A stretch of 13,542 nucleotides of DNA, taken from Ruminococcus sp. UBA1828. Its GTDB lineage: Bacteria; Bacillota; Clostridia; Oscillospirales; Ruminococcaceae. A program made the position numbers and the translations under genes. The DNA is taken from assembly GCA_002338885.1 (NCBI GenBank), contig DDJI01000005.1:27761-41302 (forward strand), given 5' to 3'. This document shows positions 7,861 to 13,542 of the stretch, piece by piece. Numbering within the stretch: position 1 is the stretch's first letter; each line of letters begins with the position of its first letter. The notes under the pieces were generated by a model. The model ran no database searches, was not told where the DNA came from, and was given only the letters and a program-made list of their open reading frames with translations.

Positions 7861-8499
7861 TTATTCATGCTCACCGATGATGGCGTATATTACCCACTGG
7901 GCTATGTTGACAGCGTGGTCGCCTATGCGCTCAAAGTACTTAGCTATCATAAGAAGGTCTACAAGCGCCTCGGCGTCCTCTTTGTTTGACCTTATAGCCT
8001 CGATAAGCTCGTTCTTGAGCTGGATGAACAGGTCGTCAACCTCGTCGTCCATCTTTACAACCGCCCTCGCAGCCTCGACATCCTTCTTGACGAACGACTC
8101 GACGCAGTTTGTAACCATTCTCGACGCAGCTTCCGCCATATCTGATATATGCGTCTTGCTGTTCATGCCGGAAGATGAGACATACTCGGCAATTTCGGAG
8201 ATGTCAAACGCCTGGTCGCCGATTCTCTCCATATCGGATATCATCTTCAGCGCAGAGGATATAACTCTCAAATCGGTAGCTACCGGCTGCTGCTGAATCA
8301 AAAGGCGCATGCAAAGTCCTTCGATGTCGCGCATCTTGCGGTTGATCTGCTCCTCTGCCTCAGCGACGTTTTCCTTCATCTTGTGGTCGTTTTCAATAAG
8401 ATATTTAACAGCGCAGCTTATGGCATCCTCGCACAAAGCGCCCATGAGTATAAGCTCGGTATTGAGCTGATTAAGCTGAAATTCAAAACGGGTTCTCAT
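7861..8499 (-). CDS. phoU: Phosphate transport regulator PhoU
   Basis: PhoU is a cytoplasmic helical protein that connects the Pst transporter to the PhoR kinase and damps the response when phosphate is plentiful. The 212-residue product is of normal length and shows the two repeated metal-binding signatures, DMERIGDQAFDI in the first half and YFERIGDHAVNIA near the end. I start it at ATG 8499 (MRTRFEFQLN), which has AAAGGC about 9 bases upstream. A longer reading would need a TTG overlapping the pstB stop. It is the last gene of the pst operon, 23 bases after pstB. Confidence 0.93.
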   Translation of the reverse strand: MRTRFEFQLNQLNTELILMGALCEDAISCAVKYLIENDHKMKENVAEAEEQINRKMRDIEGLCMRLLIQQQPVATDLRVISSALKMISDMERIGDQAFDISEIAEYVSSSGMNSKTHISDMAEAASRMVTNCVESFVKKDVEAARAVVKMDDEVDDLFIQLKNELIEAIRSNKEDAEALVDLLMIAKYFERIGDHAVNIAQWVIYAIIGEHE

Positions 8500-8522
8500 A
8501 TTCACACTGCCTTTCTCATATA

Positions 8523-9275
8523 TCAACCGAATCTACCGGTTATGTAGTCCTCCGTACGCTTGTCGTGAGGAGTGGAGAACAGGGTTTCGGCAGAGTCAAA
8601 CTCAACCACTTCTCCTAAGAGGAAGAACGCGGTCATGTCTGATATTCTCGCCGCCTGCTGCATGTTATGCGTTACAATGACAATAGTATACTTCTCTTTT
8701 AGCTCCAAAGCAAGATCTTCTATCTTTGAAGTCGAGATAGGGTCCAAGGCGGACGTAGGTTCGTCCATAAGAAGTATCTCAGGCTCAACCGCAAGCGCTC
8801 TTGCTATGCACAATCTCTGCTGCTGTCCGCCGCTCATTTCAAGTGCGCTCTTTTTAAGTCTGTCCTTGCACTCGTCCCATATTGCAGCCTGCTTCAAAGA
8901 GCGCTCGACTATTTCGTCAAGCTTTACTCTTGATCTTATGCCGTGTATTCTCGGGCCGTATGCTATGTTGTCATATATGCTCATCGGGAATGGATTGGGC
9001 TTTTGGAACACCATTCCGACCTGCTTTCTGAGCATGTTTACATCGACGTCCTTGTAGATGTCCTTGCCCTTTATAAGGACTTTTCCTTCGATCCTGACGT
9101 TTCCGACGAGGTCGTTCATTCTGTTGAGGGTTTTAAGGAAGGTGGACTTTCCGCATCCCGACGGTCCGATAAGCGCGGTTATCTGCTTTTCGGGGATAGA
9201 AAGGTTTATGTCCTTGAGGGCGTGGTTGGTATCGTACCAGAGGTTCAGCGACTCTGTTTGGATAATGTTACTCAT
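8523..9275 (-). CDS. pstB: Phosphate ABC transporter ATP-binding protein PstB
   Basis: PstB is the ATPase of the high-affinity phosphate importer and sits on the inner face of the membrane with PstC and PstA. The 250 residues are full length. They show Walker [10 protein letters not shown] (37-45), the PstB-specific Q-loop [10 protein letters not shown] (90-99), signature MSGGQQQR (147-154), Walker [15 protein letters not shown] (166-179) and His203. The signature has Met in place of the usual Leu, a conservative change. The start overlaps the pstA stop as ATGA, with AAGGAG 8 bases upstream, which indicates coupled translation. Confidence 0.96.
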   Translation of the reverse strand: MSNIIQTESLNLWYDTNHALKDINLSIPEKQITALIGPSGCGKSTFLKTLNRMNDLVGNVRIEGKVLIKGKDIYKDVDVNMLRKQVGMVFQKPNPFPMSIYDNIAYGPRIHGIRSRVKLDEIVERSLKQAAIWDECKDRLKKSALEMSGGQQQRLCIARALAVEPEILLMDEPTSALDPISTSKIEDLALELKEKYTIVIVTHNMQQAARISDMTAFFLLGEVVEFDSAETLFSTPHDKRTEDYITGRFG

Positions 9276-10144
9276 TTTCTTGTCTCCTTTTTAAGAAGCT
9301 TTGCCGCAAGATGCGCCGCAATGTTTATTATGAAAGTGATTATGAGAAGTATCGCCGCAATTGCAAACGCCGTGTCCATATCACCGCGCTCCTTTGCATA
9401 CATGTACATTGCAACGGTGAGCGTAGATCCTGCGTTTCCGGGGGTTACCGCATCTATGATGCTGAGCGTTTTGTTTGCCATTCCGGCAGTGAACAAAAGC
9501 GCCGCGCTTTCTCCGACAATTCTTCCTATTGAAAGTATACATCCTGTGACGATTCCGTCTATTGCAGAGGGCAAAACAACGGTTCTTACCATGTGCCACT
9601 TTCCCGAGCCGAGCGCAAGCGATCCCTCGCGGTAGCTGTTAGGCACCGTTTTAAGGCTCTCGCAGGTGGTTCTTATGACAACCGGCAGGGTCATTATAAC
9701 GAGCGTTAAAGATCCCGAGAGTATACTTGTCTGGAGCTTGAACGCCTCGCAGAACACAAGCATACCTACAAGTCCGTAGATAATCGACGGGATACCTGCC
9801 AGGGTTTCGACAGCGTACTCGATTATCTTTACGGCTCTTTTGCTTTTGGCGTACTCGTTGAGGTATATTGCCGCGCCGGTGCCGAGCGGCAGCACGATGA
9901 TTAAAGTTATGATTATGATGTAAAGTGTATTGAGAATGTTGGGGAGTATTCCGTTCGTGCCCTTTAAAAAGCTTTGTTCGGTTGTGAGCAGCTCCCACGT
10001 TACGTTGGGCAGTCCCTTGACAAATATGCATCCTATAAGGAACGCGAGCAGAGCAAGAAGGAAAGCCACACACAGGTAAATAAAGAAGTTGAGCAGTCCG
10101 CTCTTAAATTTTCTTTTAGTCGAAATAGAAGATAAATCGTTCAT
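9272..10144 (-). CDS. pstA: Phosphate ABC transporter permease PstA
   Basis: PstA is one of the two membrane subunits that form the phosphate path. The 290-residue product has about six hydrophobic helices. The EAA coupling loop [21 protein letters not shown] (about 172-192) docks on PstB, and [15 protein letters not shown] (207-221) is typical of PstA. I take ATG 10144 ([10 protein letters not shown]), which follows AAGGAA at 7-base spacing. A GTG at 10174 would overlap pstC but has no better ribosome site. It lies 29 bases after pstC and overlaps pstB. Confidence 0.94.
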   Translation of the reverse strand: MNDLSSISTKRKFKSGLLNFFIYLCVAFLLALLAFLIGCIFVKGLPNVTWELLTTEQSFLKGTNGILPNILNTLYIIIITLIIVLPLGTGAAIYLNEYAKSKRAVKIIEYAVETLAGIPSIIYGLVGMLVFCEAFKLQTSILSGSLTLVIMTLPVVIRTTCESLKTVPNSYREGSLALGSGKWHMVRTVVLPSAIDGIVTGCILSIGRIVGESAALLFTAGMANKTLSIIDAVTPGNAGSTLTVAMYMYAKERGDMDTAFAIAAILLIITFIINIAAHLAAKLLKKETRK

Positions 10145-10173
10145 ATTTTCATTCCTTGCCGTACATCTGTACA

Positions 10174-11067
10174 CTATTTGTCCTTATTCTTTTTTACAAT
10201 CAAGTTGAGTATGAGGTTGATAATCATGATAAACACGAACAGGACAAGTGCAACCGAGAACAGTGCCTCGCGGTAGAGTCCGGACGAATATCCCATACCG
10301 CTCGCAACCGCTGTAGTAAGGAACATTACGCTCTTGAACAGTCCGGGCATGTTTGCAACGTTTCCCGCAACCATCATTACCGCCATTGCCTCGCCTATGG
10401 CTCTTCCTGTTCCTAAGACAACCGCAGCCATTATTCCGCTCTTTGCGGCGGGAAGGGTAACTTTAAATATTGTTTCGGTCTTTGTAGCTCCTAAAGCCAG
10501 CGACGCCTCCTCATATTCTCTGGGCACCGCTCTGATAGAAGTAGTAGACATTGAAATGACGGAAGGCAGTATCATGACCGACAAAACTATTATGGCCGAC
10601 AAAAGGTTTGCTCCGTCGGGGAGGTTAAACACTTCTCTGACTGTAGGAACAACAAACATCATTCCTATGAGTCCGTATACAACCGAAGGTATGCCTGCCA
10701 AAAGGTCTACAGCAGAGCTTATAGCCGTCGCAACAGGTCCCTTTGCCTTCTTAGATATGAATATTGCACACATCAGTCCTATCGGCACGCCTATGAGGAT
10801 TGCTCCGAATGTGCCGTATACCGATGAGAGAATAAACGGAAGTATACCGTACTGAGGATTTTCATCTACCGTAGGCTTCCACACCGTTCCGAAGAGAAAT
10901 TCACCAAGTCCTATTTCTCTGATTGCAGGAATACCTGAGACTATCAGATACACTGTAATGATAATGACGAAAGCGATGGCAATGAATCCGCATGCAGTGA
11001 AGATTACGCTCATCATCTTGTCAATAAATTTTGCCGCTTTGCGCAGCGCATTTTTAAATTTACTCAT
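10174..11067 (-). CDS. pstC: Phosphate ABC transporter permease PstC
   Basis: PstC pairs with PstA in the membrane. The 297 residues include an N-terminal helix (about 20-44), a periplasm-side stretch with FGTVWKPTVDENPQYGILP, which is highly characteristic of PstC, and further helices. The EAA loop EEASLALGATKTETIFKVTL (about 186-205) is followed by GRAIGEAMAVMMVAGN (221-236). GGAG lies 6 bases before the ATG. It is separated from pstS by 95 bases that hold a stable stem-loop. Confidence 0.95.
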   Translation of the reverse strand: MSKFKNALRKAAKFIDKMMSVIFTACGFIAIAFVIIITVYLIVSGIPAIREIGLGEFLFGTVWKPTVDENPQYGILPFILSSVYGTFGAILIGVPIGLMCAIFISKKAKGPVATAISSAVDLLAGIPSVVYGLIGMMFVVPTVREVFNLPDGANLLSAIIVLSVMILPSVISMSTTSIRAVPREYEEASLALGATKTETIFKVTLPAAKSGIMAAVVLGTGRAIGEAMAVMMVAGNVANMPGLFKSVMFLTTAVASGMGYSSGLYREALFSVALVLFVFIMIINLILNLIVKKNKDK

Positions 11068-11099
11068 TTCATTCTCCGGTATTTACAGTTATTCAGATA

Positions 11100-11134
11100 T
11101 CAAGACTGCACCCAGGGAGCGGGCACAGTCTTGA
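11100..11134 (-). other. Intercistronic stem-loop between pstS and pstC
   Basis: A stem of about 14 base pairs (11100-11113 with 11121-11134, two G-U pairs on the transcribed strand) encloses a 7-base loop. No T-run follows, so it is probably not a full terminator. Such structures often protect the upstream mRNA and let the binding protein be made in excess over the permeases. That role is inference. Confidence 0.6.
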
Positions 11135-11162
11135 AGTTAGGGTTTTGTGTAAGTTGTTTAAA

Positions 11163-12059
11163 TCAGTTTACGGGAACTGCTCCTGCAGCTTCGATGTACT
11201 GTGCAGCTTCGTCGCTGAGCATGTAGTCAAAGAAGTCCTTAGCAGTGCCGGTGAGCTCCTTGTCCTTGCTCGTTACGAGTACGAAGTTACGCTGTACTTC
11301 ATATGTACCATCGAGAATGGTTTCGTTTGAAGGAAGAACTCCGTTTACAGACAATGTCTTAACGGTGTCCCCTACAGCTGAAAGTGATGCATATCCGATT
11401 GCGTTGGGGTTGGATGCAACAGTCTGGATTACGTCGCCTGTAGCGGTGAGCTCCTGAGAGTACACACATGCGTCCTCGGTTCCGGTGATGGACTCAAATC
11501 CGTCTCTTGTTCCGGATGCAGCCTCACGTCCTACGCAAACTACCGGTGCGTCGTTTCCGCCAACCTCGCTCCAGTTGGTGATCTCGCCGGTGTAAAGAGC
11601 AGCGATCTGCTCAACGGTAAGATCGGAAACGGGGTTCTCGGTGTTGACGATGATTGCTATACCGTCGATTGCAACTACAGTTCCGTTGAGTGTCTCAGCC
11701 TCGTCGTCCTTGAGGTCACGGCTTGAAAGACCGATATCACATCTGCCCTCGGATACAGCCTGAATACCGGCGCTGGAACCTGTGGGGTTGTAGGTGATGG
11801 TTACGCCGTCATGAGACTCCATGTAAGCCTCGCTGAGGTATCCGATTACGCTCTCCATTGATGTGGATCCGTCGGTGGAAACCGTCTTGGAATCCTCTTC
11901 ATCATCGGAAGTGTTGTCTTCTTCACTGTCGTTTTCGTTTGTGGTAACGTTGCCTGTTGTGTCATTGTCAGCATCGTTAGCTGTGTCACCACAAGCCACC
12001 ATGGTAAATACCATTACCATAGCCATAAAGATTACCGCACAAAGTCTTAATTTTTTCAT
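11163..12059 (-). CDS. pstS: Phosphate-binding lipoprotein PstS
   Basis: PstS captures phosphate outside the cell and delivers it to PstC/PstA. The 298-residue product starts with a lipoprotein signal ending TMVAC (lipidated Cys23). A very acidic, Asn/Thr-rich tether of about 35 residues follows (about 24-58). The binding domain carries the phosphate-contact segments GSTSM (64-68), GSSAGIQ (94-100), SSRDLK (112-117) and the hallmark SGTRDGFE (182-189). I place the start at ATG 12059 (MKKLRLC) with AAAGGA 9 bases upstream. A TTG six codons earlier overlaps that ribosome site and is unlikely. It is the first gene of the operon. Confidence 0.95.
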   Translation of the reverse strand: MKKLRLCAVIFMAMVMVFTMVACGDTANDADNDTTGNVTTNENDSEEDNTSDDEEDSKTVSTDGSTSMESVIGYLSEAYMESHDGVTITYNPTGSSAGIQAVSEGRCDIGLSSRDLKDDEAETLNGTVVAIDGIAIIVNTENPVSDLTVEQIAALYTGEITNWSEVGGNDAPVVCVGREAASGTRDGFESITGTEDACVYSQELTATGDVIQTVASNPNAIGYASLSAVGDTVKTLSVNGVLPSNETILDGTYEVQRNFVLVTSKDKELTGTAKDFFDYMLSDEAAQYIEAAGAVPVN

Positions 12060-12117
12060 GATTTCATTTCCTTTCAATTTTTCGTTGAATTGTGTCTCGT
12101 GTTTTGTGCATGTTCAA

Positions 12118-12160
12118 TTTATCATCTTTGAGGTTAAGTCTGAAACCAAGTCAAGGTTAA
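12118..12160 (-). promoter_or_regulatory. Candidate Pho box and promoter of the pst operon
   Basis: The minus strand carries three similar hexamers TTAACC (12160-12155), TTGGTT (12149-12144) and TTAACC (12137-12132). They start 11 and 12 bases apart, close to one helical turn, and resemble the TTAACA-type repeats bound by Bacillus PhoP. A weak -10 GATAAA lies at 12123-12118, with no good -35, as expected for an activated promoter. The leader would be about 50 bases. The assignment rests on spacing and context. Confidence 0.5.
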
Positions 12161-12358
12161 ATATAAGTAATGCTTAGCCGCCGCAAGTGAAGTTTAGATT
12201 AGCTCATAAAATATCAATGCACATATTTAAAAGTTGTTTATACAGTATACCTATATTTAAATGGCGGCGGAAGCTACGCGGCATTTCATAAGGCGGCGCA
12301 TGCTCCCCTGCGCATTCTATTTTATAATGTCGTTTTTGGCACTCTGATTCTTTGAGCA

Positions 12359-12385
12359 TTAGCACTTTCACATTGAGAGTGCTAA
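12359..12385. promoter_or_regulatory. CIRCE operator (HrcA binding site) upstream of hsp20
   Basis: TTAGCACTT (12359-12367), nine bases, then GAGTGCTAA (12377-12385) match the CIRCE consensus TTAGCACTC-N9-GAGTGCTAA with one mismatch. CIRCE is bound by the heat-shock repressor HrcA. A TATAAT at 12323-12328 lies just upstream, which would place the operator in the early transcript as in many Firmicutes. I see no good -35 for it. The 170 bases from about 12180 to 12350 hold nothing else I can identify. Confidence 0.88.
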
Positions 12386-12451
12386 TTTTCAGAAAAACAT
12401 CACAGTTTAAACACATAATCTTCACATATGGTGCCTATACTGATAATTGTC

Positions 12452-12485
12452 GAAAGGAGATAGGAGCAAAGAGGAAAAGGAGCCG
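12452..12485 (+). other. Purine-rich leader segment with repeated Shine-Dalgarno-like motifs
   Basis: This stretch has only G and A apart from a few bases. It holds AAAGGAG (12453-12459), TAGGAGC (12461-12467), AGAGG (12470-12474) and AAAAGGAG (12475-12482). No long ORF uses them. They may load ribosomes for the mini-ORF at 12486, or act as a 5' stabiliser of the kind known as STAB-SD in Bacillus. Either reading is inference. Confidence 0.35.
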
Positions 12486-12557
12486 ATGAGGCGAGAGTTC
12501 CGAAAGCAAAAAAGATTTTCGATCGACATACTTAAAAAAGGAGCGATTGTGATGTAA
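12486..12557 (+). CDS. Possible 23-codon leader ORF upstream of hsp20
   Basis: The ORF opens at ATG after the purine-rich segment (AGAGG 11 bases upstream, AAAAGGAG only 3). It encodes a basic peptide beginning MRREFRKQKRFSIDILKK. Its last codons GTG ATG TAA are preceded by AAAAAAGGAG (12534-12543), which sits 8 bases before that ATG. So an ideal ribosome site points at a start codon immediately followed by stop. No family is recognised. It may be a regulatory leader peptide or not translated. Confidence 0.3.
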   Translation: MRREFRKQKRFSIDILKKGAIVM

Positions 12558-12594
12558 CGATCTGAATTTATCAAAGAATAAATCGGAAGAAGTT

Positions 12595-12690
12595 ATGTAC
12601 ACTAATCTTAGAAATGGTCAGTTGCGCATCCGAAATAAAACGGAGCGCGACATCATCAAAGAAATTTTAAAATTTGTTTGGAGGCTTTAA
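12595..12690 (+). CDS. Possible 31-codon leader ORF coupled to hsp20
   Basis: A 31-codon ORF begins MYTNLRNGQLRIRNKTERDI and ends at TAA 12688-12690, only two bases before the hsp20 ATG and across its ribosome site. GGAAGAAG just upstream is a weak ribosome site. The product is basic, with a helical-looking second half, and I recognise no family. The tight junction suggests translational coupling: ribosomes finishing here would keep the hsp20 start open. It lies between the CIRCE site and hsp20 and is too short for routine gene calling. Confidence 0.35.
   Translation: MYTNLRNGQLRIRNKTERDIIKEILKFVWRL
12662..12684 (+). promoter_or_regulatory. AT palindrome next to the hsp20 ribosome site
   Basis: AAATTTTAAAATTT (12662-12675) is a perfect palindrome ending 4 bases before GGAGG (12680-12684). 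A weak, temperature-sensitive fold here could tune access to the ribosome site, as RNA thermometers do for other hsp20 genes. It matches neither the ROSE nor a clear fourU pattern. Confidence 0.25.
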
Positions 12691-12692
12691 TT

Positions 12693-13133
12693 ATGTTAGT
12701 ACCTTATGTTAGAAGAAACAATTCATTGTCCGCTTTTGATCCGTTCAGAGAGCTTGATGAGCTTGAGCGTGCCTTCTTCGGCAACTCTAATGAGTCTAAA
12801 CTCGCAGCCTTTTCTACCGATATAAAGGATAAGGGCGACCATTACGAACTTGAGGCTGACCTGCCCGGTGTTGAGAAGGACGATATCAAGATCGATTTGA
12901 CCGATAACGTTCTTACCATCAGCGCAGAGCGTCACTCCGAGTATGAGGAGAACGACAAGAAGCACAACTACGTGCGTTGCGAGCGTTCTTACGGTTCATA
13001 CCAGAGAAGCTTTGACACGACCGGCATAGACACCGACCACATCGAGGCTGAATTCAAGAACGGAGTGCTCAAGCTTGAACTTCCTAAGATCAAGGAGACA
13101 AAGCCCGAGACAAAGCGTCTTGAGATTAAATAA
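12693..13133 (+). CDS. Hsp20 family small heat-shock protein
   Basis: This 146-residue chaperone should form oligomers that hold unfolding proteins in the cytoplasm during stress. An N-terminal arm (about 1-38, LSAFDPFRELDELERAFFG) precedes the alpha-crystallin domain (about 40-132). The domain has ADLPGV (55-60), SYGSYQRSFDTTGID (99-113) and the signature NGVLKLELPK (123-132). A C-terminal LEI (143-145) stands in for the I-X-I oligomer motif. I choose ATG 12693, preceded by GGAGG with 8-base spacing, over a TTG at 12678 that overlaps that site. A CIRCE operator about 300 bases upstream indicates HrcA control. The gene is followed by its own terminator. Confidence 0.95.
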   Translation: MLVPYVRRNNSLSAFDPFRELDELERAFFGNSNESKLAAFSTDIKDKGDHYELEADLPGVEKDDIKIDLTDNVLTISAERHSEYEENDKKHNYVRCERSYGSYQRSFDTTGIDTDHIEAEFKNGVLKLELPKIKETKPETKRLEIK

Positions 13134-13168
13134 TAAGTCCGCACGACGCGGCTAAGCCGTGCGGATCC

Positions 13169-13201
13169 GCCCCGCCGCATTTCCTGCGGCGGGGCTTTTT
13201 T
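13169..13201 (+). terminator. Rho-independent terminator of hsp20
   Basis: GCCCCGCCGCA (13169-13179) and TGCGGCGGGGC (13185-13195) form a perfect 11-base-pair stem with a 5-base loop, followed by six T. It starts 35 bases after the hsp20 stop. A second stem, TCCGCACG (13138-13145) with CGTGCGGA (13158-13165), precedes it directly. Confidence 0.95.
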
Positions 13202-13209
13202 ATGCGCTC

Positions 13210-13479
13210 ATGCTTCAGTACGACTATCAAAAATGCGTATTCGCCACACAACACCCGTGCTTTGTGACGCTCACCGACAAATACATGAGCAGCGCATGCT
13301 TTGCGCTCCCATCTCAGCCAAAGGAGCAGTGTTACTACCACCTCTCACTTCAAAGCATATTTGCCCTGTGCTTTGATGCGGGTTTTTATATAAACGGATT
13401 TTTCGAAAGCTGCTGTGACGACCCCGAAATTCCGCAGGTTATAGCTGTGAGGGCATGCAAGCCCGCAAAAGAAAAATGA
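13210..13479 (+). pseudogene. C-terminal remnant of a class I SAM-dependent methyltransferase
   Basis: The open frame (89 codons from ATG 13210) has no ribosome site and begins directly behind the hsp20 terminator. It reads like the tail of a common Clostridia methyltransferase of about 250 residues. VFATQHPCF matches the family's VFSIxHPCF. SQPKEQCYYHLSLQSIFALCFDAGF matches the family's GQPxPQLYFHRPL...AGF. EIPQVIAVRACK matches the end IPPVLVARLRK. The SAM-binding half (Rossmann motif I) is absent, and the stretch between HPCF and the QP segment looks shortened. I infer a decayed gene end left behind after a deletion or the arrival of the hsp20 unit. A short expressed protein is less likely. 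Confidence 0.6.
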
Positions 13480-13486
13480 GCATAAA

Positions 13487-13538
13487 AAATCGCCGTCTTT
13501 TCCTTGTGTAAAACCGAAAAGGCGGCGATTTGCTTTTT
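13487..13538 (+). terminator. Stem-loop terminator at the right end, possibly bidirectional
   Basis: AAATCGCCGTCTTTTC (13487-13502) pairs with GAAAAGGCGGCGATTT (13516-13531), 16 base pairs with one G-T, and GCTTTTT follows. It lies 7 bases after the methyltransferase remnant and was probably that gene's terminator. The A-run on its left would also serve a gene coming from the right. Confidence 0.85.
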
Positions 13539-13542
13539 ATTT

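Noticed and set aside
7679..8296. A 205-codon plus-strand ORF antisense to phoU
   Set aside because: Its Ser/Ile/Leu-rich composition is the typical shadow of a coding strand, and phoU is certain in this stretch.
8500..8526. Upstream TTG start for phoU overlapping the pstB stop
   Set aside because: The family normally begins with MRxxFxxxL, matching ATG 8499, and the extension has no support.
12204..12425. A 73-codon minus-strand ORF in the hsp20-pstS gap
   Set aside because: It starts at GTG without a ribosome site, has no recognisable domain and lies across the CIRCE operator and the hsp20 promoter area.
12678..12692. TTG start adding five residues to Hsp20
   Set aside because: It overlaps the GGAGG ribosome site that serves ATG 12693 at ideal spacing.
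1..13542. CRISPR arrays, tRNA or rRNA genes, insertion sequences, phage genes
   Set aside because: No spaced direct repeat array, cloverleaf, transposase or phage-like protein is visible on either strand.

Overview
The window looks like a chromosomal segment of a Gram-positive anaerobe of the class Clostridia, probably a gut or rumen Oscillospiraceae/Ruminococcaceae relative. This rests on the pstSCAB-phoU followed by an OmpR-type two-component pair, a CIRCE-controlled Hsp20, an ECF transporter ATPase, Shine-Dalgarno sites of the AAAGGAG type and sigma-A-like promoters. It also rests on a very large secreted carbohydrate-active protein with a C-terminal membrane anchor. The genus assignment is inference; no rRNA or marker gene is present.

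Layout, left to right. Positions 1-775 (minus) hold the N-terminal part of an ECF-type ABC ATPase that runs off the left edge. A strong promoter (896-924) and a structured leader precede it. A possible 46-codon ORF (853-993) overlaps that promoter. A stem-loop at 1023-1063 probably ends transcription of the next gene. Positions 1238-5035 (minus) encode a 1265-residue surface glycoside hydrolase-like protein with carbohydrate-binding modules, driven by its own consensus promoter (5080-5108). Positions 5278-7676 (minus) encode a PhoR-like sensor kinase and a PhoP-like response regulator with overlapping ends. They have a dedicated promoter at 7785-7813 and a terminator at 5217-5251. Positions 7861-12059 (minus) are the high-affinity phosphate uptake operon pstS-pstC-pstA-pstB-phoU, with a candidate Pho box in front of pstS. 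Divergently, a CIRCE operator (12359-12385), a leader of about 300 bases with mini-ORFs, and an Hsp20 gene (12693-13133) with a GC-rich terminator read rightward. The right end holds a decayed C-terminal fragment of a SAM-dependent methyltransferase and another terminator.

How it works together: PstS captures phosphate outside the membrane, PstC and PstA form the channel, PstB powers it, and PhoU links transport status to the kinase. The kinase and regulator then probably control pstS through the TTAACC-type repeats. The Hsp20 unit is an independent heat-shock gene under HrcA. The glycoside hydrolase and the ECF ATPase appear to be separate transcription units.

There is no phage, IS element, CRISPR array or tRNA. 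The parts least explained by standard annotation are the leaders in front of hsp20 and of the ECF gene, the nested module inside the large hydrolase, the inverted repeat around the kinase-regulator promoter, and the methyltransferase remnant.
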